This document shows positions 1 through 6,431 of a DNA stretch of 7,442 bases, in pieces. Every line of letters begins with the position of its first letter. Position 1 is the first letter of the stretch. Source of the DNA: Thermoproteota archaeon (lineage in GTDB: Archaea; Korarchaeota; Korarchaeia; Korarchaeales; Korarchaeaceae); the NCBI GenBank assembly GCA_003661265.1, contig QMVU01000049.1, forward strand, positions 1 through 7,442. The letters are read 5' to 3'. The position numbers were made by a program, and so were the translations under genes. A model generated the notes under the pieces. That model saw only the letters and a list, made by a program, of their open reading frames with translations. It made no database searches and had not been told where the DNA came from.

Positions 1-1
1 A

Positions 2-3000
2 AAGCTACCGAAAGAAGAGGAGAAGGAGATACCCGACCTAAGAAACCTCGAAGAAGTCGTAGAACTCGTAGAAGGAGCTGCCTGGAGGGGTATCAAAGAA
101 CAGAAATACATAGTTATAGAGCCTCCTCCCTTGGATGAAGAGGTTATTCAAAGAGCAAAGGATTATGTGCTTTCTAGGATTAGCTTTGATGATCTAGACA
201 AGTTACAAAAAATATATGAGTGGGGGGCTCAGAAAGCACTTAAGGAGTTTAAGAAAAAATATGATGAGAAAACGCTGAAATCTCTTATATACTATTTGAA
301 GAGAGACATAGAAGGTCTAGGGAAGTTAGAGCCGATTATGAGGGATCCTTACGTTGAAGATGTTACCCTCCCTGCTAGAGGAGGTAGGAAGTTATTCGTT
401 TACTTAGCCGGAAGGGGGGAGTGGTTAGAAACCAACATAGAGTTAAGCGAGGAGGAAGCTAGGCAGATAGTCCTGAAGTTAGCTGAGAGAGCGGGAAAAC
501 AGGTTTCTCTAGCTGTTCCAAGGCTAGAAGGTAAGCTTCCGGATGGATCGAGGGTACACGCGCTCTATGGTCCAGCTGTTAGTGAGGGAGGGACGACTTT
601 CACCATCAGGAAGTTTGTGGTGAGACCGAGGATAGAACAATTGATCTCGTGGGGTTCTGTATCTATTGAAGCTGCTGCTTACCTGTGGTTATTGGCTGAG
701 CACGGTGTATCCGGCTTCATAGTCGGAGAAACCGGTTCTGGCAAAAGTTTAGTTTATGACGAGCAGGTTCTTATCTGGAGAGAAAGAGAGGGTTACAGTC
801 TCATTGAAATAGGAAAGCTAGCAGAGAGATTAGCTATTGATGGTCTTATTGAAGAAAGGGACGGAATAAGGATAATAAAGCCTTCTGGTAAGATACTAGT
901 TCCGTCCTTTGACCAAAACTATAAAATAGACCTTCATGAGCTGACAAGCGTTGTTGTGCACAAAGCCCCAGAAGAGATCTACGAAGTAATCACGAGAAGC
1001 GGTAGAAGAGTAAGAGTAACGGGAGATCATTCGGTATTTACGGTTAGAGGTGCTAGGATCTTACCGGTTCCAGTGAGAGACCTTAAGAGAGGAGATGTTA
1101 TTGTAATTCCGAGAAAAATCCCTCTAAGTCCTATCAGAGAGGAGAAACTCAACCTAATTGAACTCTTCATGAACTCTGGAGAAAGTACGAGGCTCTACAT
1201 AAGAGGAAGAATCGTATCTGAGATCCTGTCCGAGGCATTAGATGAGCTTGGGATTAGAAAGCTATGTGAAGTAACTGGCTTAAGGAGGAGGAGCGTTTAT
1301 CAAATAAAGAAAAATGGCGTTATCAGGCTTGATCTCTTTCATAAAATTTTGAAAGAACTGGGAAGGTCCATACCTTCAGAGGATTTAAACGAAGTTAGAA
1401 TAGGCTCAAAAACAAATGGGAAGTTAGCCATTCCAGCCCTTATTCCAATTAACAGGGATCTAGCTAGGTTCATAGGATATTGGCTTGCTGAGGGAAGATT
1501 TGATGGTTCCTATACGCTCATTTACTCCTCTAACGAGGAAATAAGGCAGGAAATAAGAGAAATCTCCAGGAGACTCTTTAAGATTCACCCAAATGAGATA
1601 TCATCCGATCCGTTGAGGTTAATCCTGCCGTCGCCAGTAACGAGGTTTCTAAAGGCATTAGGTCTTAAGTCGGGATGTAAGAACAAGAACTTACCCTCTA
1701 TAGTTCAATTTATGAACAAGGAGCTAATAGAGGAGCTTCTCTCTGCATACATAGATGGAGATGGCTTTCTTGACCATAAGAGAGGTCAAGTTGAGATCTC
1801 AACAAAGAGCAAGTCCCTTGTAAATTCTATCCTTTATCTCCTGCTTACCCTAGGTGTTGTAGGGAGGCTACAAGAGAGGAAACTTAGCTCGGAACTATGC
1901 TACAGGATTATCATACCTAGATCAGAACTCAAGAATTTCAGGAACGTCTTAAGTCGTTGTATTAGGAGAAGCATTAGGGAGGGGCTCGAAAAAATCGGCT
2001 TTAATGTGAAATTACATGCGGTAGATCTCCTCCCAGATGGGGCGGGACTTTGTTTAAGGAGAATGAGGAAGAGGCATATTAGATCCTCAAGAGAGCTCGG
2101 ATTTCTATATCATACTCTCAAGAGCTATGAAAACGGTAGAAGAAGATTAAGCAGACAAAAATTGGCCCAATTCCTCCTTGCATTAGAGAAGGCTGCACCG
2201 TCTATAAGAGAAGACCCAACATTCTTGGCTTTAAAGAAGTTGATAGAATCCGATCTATTCTTTGATGAGGTAATCGAGATAAGGAGAATTAAATATGAAG
2301 GGGAATTCGTCTACGATCTTGAGGTTCAAGGGACAGAAAACTTTGTTGGGGGATTTGGAGGCATAATCCTGCATAATACGACGTTCCTTAACGCTCTACT
2401 ATCGCTCCTTCCCAAGTACGCCCACATCGTTACAGTGGAGGACAGCGTGACAGGCGATTGTGAAATCATCTTCGTTAAGGACGGAAGGGTTCTCAGAGGT
2501 AAGATCGGCGAGCTAATCGACGAGGAGCTTAGGAAGAGAGGGATGGAGGAAGGAGCGTTATTCGTGAGGGATTCGGACATAAAGGTATATGCTATCGATG
2601 AGCGTGGGAGAGTTATCTTAGCACCAGTTACCATGTTCTATAAGCACAGGGTTTTCAAAGACATCTATGAGGTTAGGACCTCTACAGGCAGGACTATAAG
2701 GACAACGGGGGATCACTCCCTCTTTACGATAGATGATAGGGGCAGGATAGTTCCTATAGAGGTCAGAAATATTTCTGCTGGAGATTACATCGTTGTTCCG
2801 AGATACCTTCCCCCATTAAACATGTCATCTGAGGAGATAGATCTCCTTTCTAGGAGATACATAAGGTCTTTGCTTGAGCTTCAAGAGAAGACCGGGAGGG
2901 AGTTGTACGTTAAAGGATCAGGAATAAAGCAGATCCTAGAGTCTCTCCCGAGAGATCTTAGGTTAAAGTTCGATAAGACTGGTTATAGAACTAGAAAGGG

Positions 3001-4573
3001 TGTACTTCCCCTGTCAGAGTTTATTAAGATATCTGAGAAGGTAAAGTCGCTGAAAGGAGACCTATACATAGGAACTAGGAACTCTCGGGCAATTCCATCA
3101 AAAATACCATTAAATGAAAGCTTCATGGAGTTCTTTGGACTCTGGCTAGCTGATGGGTCTTACAATGCCGATCGATCTGTGATTATTTCGTGCAGAGATG
3201 CGAAGTGCGTGTGGGATGTCTCCAAGCATCTCCGCACAAAGGTCGGGGTTCATTCTGACGGCATGTCGCTGATGCTTAATTCCGTCGTTTTTAGAACGAT
3301 AATGGAGCACATCTTAGGGTTCTCCGGAGATGTTCACACAAAGAGAGTTCCAGAATGGATTTTCTCGTTAAATGAGCGCCAAATATCAGCTTTCCTTAGG
3401 GGCTATTTCAGCGGAGATGGCAATGTCGGGAGGTATGAGATAGAAAGCGTGTCAACATCCTATAACCTCTTAAAGGACATTCAAATGCTGTTATTAAGGC
3501 TAGGCATAGTATCTAGGATTAAGGAAACTAGGAAGAGAGGTGGATGTGATAAAGAACCTATGAGGTATAGGATCTCGATATCTGATCGGGGGAACTTGAA
3601 GACATTTAAAGATAAGGTTGGGTTCCTTCAGGAGGAGAAGAACAGGAAGCTCAGTTCTATGTTCCTCACGGAAGATATCTCTAGAGAGACTCTTCCAGTC
3701 GGCATAGAGGAGCTATCAAGAAAATTAAAACTTAATTGGAGGCAAAAATCGTCTCTTGGATACTCCTATACACATAAGACAGGCAGGACAACAAAGTCCA
3801 AACTGAAGAGAATGCTTGTCATGGCAGATGGAGGAGATATCCATCTGCAGAGGCTAAGAGAGAGAATAGAGGACGATCTTTACCTAGATAAGGTTGTGTC
3901 CATCAAGAAGATTAGTGATGGCGGAGAGGGGGTGTTCGTCTACGACTTAACTGTGGGGGATTACGAAAACTTCATATGTGAAGGTATAGTTGCCCATAAT
4001 ACCCCGGAGATCTACTTGCCTGAGCACAGGAACTGGACATCGCTCATAGGTCAGCCTCCAGGCATGGGAGTTAAGGGAATGGAGATCCCAGACCTGCTAA
4101 GAGATGTCCTTAGGATGAGGCCTGACTACGTCGTGGTGGGGGAGTCCAGGGGAGCTGAGGTCAGGCTTCTCGTTCAGTTCATCCACATAGGGCACACCAG
4201 CTTCACCACGTTCCACGCTAGCACGATCGAGGGGGTTATAGCTAGGCTTAAAGGAGATCCGATTAACCTAACCGAAGAGCAAATAGCTGATTTCAAGGTA
4301 GCTGCACTTCTCAGAAAGGAGGGGAATTTCAGGGGAGTTGTTAGAATAGCTGAGTTGAGCTACGATTCAACTAAGGACGAGGTTGTCCTCAGGGACATTT
4401 TCACCAGGAGGAGGGGGAGAGAACTTCTGGGAGATCCTATAAAGAGCAGCCAGATATTCATTGAGATCGCAGCGAAAGAGGGAGTTCCCCGAACCATGAT
4501 AGTGAGGGAGTACTTGGATAAGATAGATGAGCTTCGGAGAAGGGTTGAGAAGGCTAGAAAGGGGACCTCCTGA
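2..4573 (+). CDS. Type II/IV secretion ATPase (archaeal pilus/archaellum motor, ArlI/TadA/GspE family) with two inteins, 5' partial
   Basis: This is a hexameric cytoplasmic ATPase of the family that powers archaeal type IV pilus or archaellum assembly. With both inteins removed the extein parts join as GETGSGK-TTFLNALLSLLP (Walker A) and IVTVED-TPEIYLPEHRNW (Asp-box region). They are followed by RPDYVVVGESRG (Walker B, 4118-4153) and HIGHTSFTTFHAS (His box, 4184-4222). Upstream, GKLEPIMRDPYVEDV and DGSRVHALYGPAV are typical of the N-terminal domain of archaeal members. The frame has no stop back to base 2, and the 43 codons before the TTG at 131 encode YIVIEPPPLDEE, which resembles the YxxxEPPL start of the conserved region in archaeal homologues. 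The true start therefore lies left of the window. The window holds 1523 codons: 544 and 519 are intein, leaving at least 460 mature residues, a normal family size. The C-terminus (IDELRRRVEKARK) is a short charged helix. The stop overlaps the next gene's ATG by one base (TGATG), indicating an operon. Archaellum versus pilus cannot be decided, because no arlH or pilin gene is visible. Confidence 0.93.
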   Translation, partial: KLPKEEEKEIPDLRNLEEVVELVEGAAWRGIKEQKYIVIEPPPLDEEVIQRAKDYVLSRISFDDLDKLQKIYEWGAQKALKEFKKKYDEKTLKSLIYYLKRDIEGLGKLEPIMRDPYVEDVTLPARGGRKLFVYLAGRGEWLETNIELSEEEARQIVLKLAERAGKQVSLAVPRLEGKLPDGSRVHALYGPAVSEGGTTFTIRKFVVRPRIEQLISWGSVSIEAAAYLWLLAEHGVSGFIVGETGSGKSLVYDEQVLIWREREGYSLIEIGKLAERLAIDGLIEERDGIRIIKPSGKILVPSFDQNYKIDLHELTSVVVHKAPEEIYEVITRSGRRVRVTGDHSVFTVRGARILPVPVRDLKRGDVIVIPRKIPLSPIREEKLNLIELFMNSGESTRLYIRGRIVSEILSEALDELGIRKLCEVTGLRRRSVYQIKKNGVIRLDLFHKILKELGRSIPSEDLNEVRIGSKTNGKLAIPALIPINRDLARFIGYWLAEGRFDGSYTLIYSSNEEIRQEIREISRRLFKIHPNEISSDPLRLILPSPVTRFLKALGLKSGCKNKNLPSIVQFMNKELIEELLSAYIDGDGFLDHKRGQVEISTKSKSLVNSILYLLLTLGVVGRLQERKLSSELCYRIIIPRSELKNFRNVLSRCIRRSIREGLEKIGFNVKLHAVDLLPDGAGLCLRRMRKRHIRSSRELGFLYHTLKSYENGRRRLSRQKLAQFLLALEKAAPSIREDPTFLALKKLIESDLFFDEVIEIRRIKYEGEFVYDLEVQGTENFVGGFGGIILHNTTFLNALLSLLPKYAHIVTVEDSVTGDCEIIFVKDGRVLRGKIGELIDEELRKRGMEEGALFVRDSDIKVYAIDERGRVILAPVTMFYKHRVFKDIYEVRTSTGRTIRTTGDHSLFTIDDRGRIVPIEVRNISAGDYIVVPRYLPPLNMSSEEIDLLSRRYIRSLLELQEKTGRELYVKGSGIKQILESLPRDLRLKFDKTGYRTRKGVLPLSEFIKISEKVKSLKGDLYIGTRNSRAIPSKIPLNESFMEFFGLWLADGSYNADRSVIISCRDAKCVWDVSKHLRTKVGVHSDGMSLMLNSVVFRTIMEHILGFSGDVHTKRVPEWIFSLNERQISAFLRGYFSGDGNVGRYEIESVSTSYNLLKDIQMLLLRLGIVSRIKETRKRGGCDKEPMRYRISISDRGNLKTFKDKVGFLQEEKNRKLSSMFLTEDISRETLPVGIEELSRKLKLNWRQKSSLGYSYTHKTGRTTKSKLKRMLVMADGGDIHLQRLRERIEDDLYLDKVVSIKKISDGGEGVFVYDLTVGDYENFICEGIVAHNTPEIYLPEHRNWTSLIGQPPGMGVKGMEIPDLLRDVLRMRPDYVVVGESRGAEVRLLVQFIHIGHTSFTTFHASTIEGVIARLKGDPINLTEEQIADFKVAALLRKEGNFRGVVRIAELSYDSTKDEVVLRDIFTRRRGRELLGDPIKSSQIFIEIAAKEGVPRTMIVREYLDKIDELRRRVEKARKGTS
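746..2377 (+). other. Intein 1 (544 aa), inserted in Walker A, with LAGLIDADG homing endonuclease
   Basis: This is an in-frame protein-splicing element inside the ATPase P-loop, between GETGSGK and TTFLNALL. It starts with Ser1 (SLVYDEQVLIW, block A), carries block B TGDHSVF (1019 on), block F FVYDLEVQGTENF and block G GIILHN. It ends in the His-Asn pair needed for cyclisation, and the following extein residue is Thr+1. All class 1 splicing residues are present, so it should splice. A two-motif LAGLIDADG (DOD) endonuclease lies in the middle: LARFIGYWLAEG at 1460-1495 and LLSAYIDGDG at 1736-1765. The acidic positions are kept as Glu and Asp, so nuclease activity is possible. Before the first motif, around 1231-1320, a stretch with GIRKLCEVTGLRRRSVYQIK looks like a helix-turn-helix. 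A second basic helical region (RRRLSRQKLAQFLLALE) follows the endonuclease. The ends were set by restoring the GxxGxGKTT consensus. It is alignable by eye with intein 2. Confidence 0.95.
2444..4000 (+). other. Intein 2 (519 aa), inserted at the Asp-box region (VED|TPE), with LAGLIDADG homing endonuclease
   Basis: This is the second in-frame intein of the same ATPase. It begins 66 bases after intein 1 ends and splits HIVTVED from TPEIYLPE. Block A is SVTGDCEIIF (Ser1), block B is TGDHSLF (2705 on), block F is FVYDLTVGDYENF, and block G is GIVAHN with terminal His-Asn; Thr is again the +1 residue. Two DOD motifs are present: FMEFFGLWLADG at 3122-3157 and AFLRGYFSGDG at 3389-3421, both with the catalytic-type Asp, so the endonuclease may be active. 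A shared pattern with intein 1 outside the universal blocks (LYVKG versus LYIRG, YIGTRNSRAIPSKIPL versus RIGSKTNGKLAIPALIPI, DLYLDKVVSIKKI versus DLFFDEVIEIRRI) indicates common ancestry. A Cys at intein residue 6 (2459-2461) and another eight residues from the end (3977-3979) are both close in sequence to the splice sites. Boundaries are well supported by the extein consensus. Confidence 0.95.
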
Positions 4574-6168
4574 TGCCTCTCTTGGGAGAAGAGTTCTTTA
4601 TAAAGGCTGGGATGCCTGATCAAGATCCAAAGGAGTTCATCCTCAGGCTTTGCGCTGTAGGCGGAGTCATGATGAGCATAGCGGCCGTCCTATACCGTAC
4701 TGGCTCCTTGAGGGACCCTGTCCGCCTAGGTTTCATAGTGATCTTCCCTTCCCTTCTCATGGTATTTACCCCTTTCCTCTCATACCTCAATTTAGCAAGT
4801 AAATTGGAGAAGGACCTTTGGGCCTATCTTGCTACCCTTTGGATGTTGCAGAGGGTTGGAAAATCCCTAGGATCCTCCTTTAAGGCCATAAGCAACATAG
4901 CTGAGGATGTAGACGTGAAAAAATACTTCCAGACCGCGTCCGCTAGGATGATAGCGGCCGGAACGATAGAAGGACTTGACGCTAACCTCAAGTTGTGTCC
5001 AAGTAAGGTATGGAGGAGAATTTACGCAAGGCTACACGACTACTACTTCACAAGGGGGGAAGCCATTGACGAGATGTTGAAAATGGAGCTGGAGGAGTCG
5101 GTTGAAAAGACCATGATGGACATTAGAAGCAGCATGGAGAGGCTTATGATGGTTCTCATAATATACACCCTCTCCTCAACAGCCTTCCCGTTCGTAATTA
5201 TGCTCATGTTTACGTTTCAGTCCTTGGTCTCAGGATTTGGAGGAGGGGGGATGAGCAACCTTGTTCTCATGACATCTGTTCTTCCAGCGCCTTTTTTCAT
5301 CATCCTATTCAAAATCTTAGCCCCCAGATACTTCTACTTCAAGAAGAGAACTATAATAATGGCTTGGTTAAGCTTTTTCATCACTTTCGCCCTAGTTTTC
5401 GCCGTACTTACGCTTCTTCCTCATAAGCTCCCGCCCAACATCCGCGTAAAACTGCTCAACCTTCCAATTCCGATCCTTTCCCTGAACATATGGCAAAGGC
5501 TTTCTCTATCCACAGCAATTGGCTCCTTTATCGGGTTCATACAGACCTTTAAGGAGGAGAGGAAGTTAAGGAGTGAAACCTTCGACTTTCCCCTGTTCCT
5601 CCAAGATCTGTTCTCCGAGCTTAGGGGCGGAAGATCCTTCAGCGACGCTATAAGTTCTATGAAGATCACTTACAGATCTCTAAGGGACTTCGCCAAGAAA
5701 GTTAAGGCGTGGGCTGCCTTAAAACTCCCCTACACGGAAATCTTAAAGAGGATGGCGGAAAGGCAGAAGCTGAGCGTCTCTAGAATGTCAACGCTCCTTA
5801 TAATGACCGCTCTTGAGGCAGGGGCTGACCTTAAGGAGGCATTCTCCTCCATCTCCGAGTTTGCTGTCAGGTTAAGGGAGCTCTGGATCGAAACGGAAGG
5901 TGAAAAAATGGGGAACTACTTCACCGCCATGTTCTCGTTCATGCTAGTGATAGGATCATATGCTCTCCTAGTCAACATCCTGAACATCCCTCTAATAGCT
6001 CCTCATGAAGCTGAGACAATTAAGGAGGGGATTATGATGCAAGCCCTCGTTCAGACGTTGGTCATGGGAGGAACTTTGGGCCTCGTGAGGACTGGACACT
6101 TCACCTCATCTTTTAGAGAGCTCTTCATATTCTCCCTCCTCGCTTTTGTGGTCATGCTAATGATCTAA
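4573..6168 (+). CDS. Archaeal type IV pilus/archaellum membrane platform protein (T2SSF family, TadC/ArlJ-like)
   Basis: This 531-aa polytopic membrane protein should form the cytoplasmic-membrane platform on which the adjacent ATPase acts to insert or extract pilin subunits. About nine hydrophobic segments are visible, near residues 24-42, 51-72, 189-215, 226-250, 260-282, 306-324, 448-470, 488-506 and 515-531. Two cytoplasmic T2SSF-type helical domains are repeated: one around 78-190 (DLWAYLATLWMLQRVGKSLG) and one around 338-447 (DFPLFLQDLFSELRGGRSFS). This tandem arrangement and the length are usual for archaeal homologues, which are larger than bacterial TadC. The ATG at 4573 overlaps the ATPase stop (TGATG), so translation is probably coupled; I see no strong ribosome site, only a purine run (AAAGGGG) just upstream. 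A Gly-rich loop (GFGGGG) lies near 221-226. The stop TAA overlaps the tail of the minus-strand small gene. Which filament it serves is not determinable here. Confidence 0.9.
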   Translation: MPLLGEEFFIKAGMPDQDPKEFILRLCAVGGVMMSIAAVLYRTGSLRDPVRLGFIVIFPSLLMVFTPFLSYLNLASKLEKDLWAYLATLWMLQRVGKSLGSSFKAISNIAEDVDVKKYFQTASARMIAAGTIEGLDANLKLCPSKVWRRIYARLHDYYFTRGEAIDEMLKMELEESVEKTMMDIRSSMERLMMVLIIYTLSSTAFPFVIMLMFTFQSLVSGFGGGGMSNLVLMTSVLPAPFFIILFKILAPRYFYFKKRTIIMAWLSFFITFALVFAVLTLLPHKLPPNIRVKLLNLPIPILSLNIWQRLSLSTAIGSFIGFIQTFKEERKLRSETFDFPLFLQDLFSELRGGRSFSDAISSMKITYRSLRDFAKKVKAWAALKLPYTEILKRMAERQKLSVSRMSTLLIMTALEAGADLKEAFSSISEFAVRLRELWIETEGEKMGNYFTAMFSFMLVIGSYALLVNILNIPLIAPHEAETIKEGIMMQALVQTLVMGGTLGLVRTGHFTSSFRELFIFSLLAFVVMLMI

Positions 6169-6431
6169 TCGTTCTCGATCTTGTAGACTATTTCATGGGA
6201 AAAGGAATCAATCTCCTTGAGAGAGGATCTTCAGGTCCCCTTTCAGGCGATCCTTGAATTCCCACAGGAGGTCCTCTCGAAGTAGTCGTAGACGCCACAG
6301 GACCTGCAGTATGTGCCACTCATCTTGACAACTATCACATTTCCCCTTATGTAAAGGAGCTCAGCCTTGGCTTCTGGGCTTCTGAACTTGTTGAACTCCT
6401 CAATTGCCTCCAAGACAGCCTCCTTAAGCAT
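6165..6431 (-). pseudogene. Small conserved CxxCG...DYFED protein gene, interrupted by two compensating frameshifts
   Basis: The uninterrupted frame from ATG at 6431 gives 62 aa, ending at a TGA at 6243. It opens with a helix (EAVLEAIEEFNKFRSPEA), a beta-rich stretch (AELLYIRGNVIVVKMSG) and YCRSCGVYDYFE, a CxxCG motif that could bind metal. After DYFE the sensible sequence jumps to another frame (about 6274) and continues as DLLWEFKDRLKGDLKIL. It then returns to the original frame near 6219-6225 as SLKEIDSFSHEIVYKIEND and stops at TAG 6167-6165. The rebuilt protein is 88 aa. I recall archaeal hypothetical proteins with a CGxYDYFED core and a similar ending, so the rebuilt form is more likely to be ancestral than the 62-aa one; this is from memory. 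Both shifts fall in CT/GA dinucleotide runs. The ATG lies within the end of sfsA (8-base overlap), pointing to coupled translation. Function is unknown. It could be a decayed gene, a sequencing artefact, or a truly shorter protein. Confidence 0.72.

Noticed and set aside
746..2377. Group I/II intron or insertion sequence as the explanation for the ATPase interruptions
   Set aside because: The reading frame stays open throughout, intein splicing blocks A, B, F and G are intact at both ends, and no intron secondary-structure signals, transposase or terminal repeats were seen.
2326..2634. 102-aa minus-strand open frame across the intein 1 / intein 2 junction
   Set aside because: It lies antisense to well-conserved extein and intein sequence, has a low-complexity Ser/Leu-rich translation, and shows no recognisable motif; a shadow frame.
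4561..4575. ACCTCC next to the platform-protein start, resembling the 16S rRNA 3' tail
   Set aside because: It has the sense of the anti-ribosome site rather than the site itself, is six bases long and lies in conserved coding sequence; likely chance.
4360..4623. 87-aa minus-strand open frame over the ATPase end
   Set aside because: Antisense to conserved ATPase and platform-protein coding sequence with a Ser/Leu-rich translation and no domain.
5421..5669. 82-aa minus-strand open frame inside the platform-protein gene
   Set aside because: Antisense to the linker and second T2SSF domain; no motif, best explained as a shadow.
6165..6280. Programmed ribosomal frameshifting to express the 88-aa small protein
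   Set aside because: Two separate shifts in opposite directions about 50 bases apart would be needed, and no slippery heptamer of the usual X-XXY-YYZ form is visible at either point.
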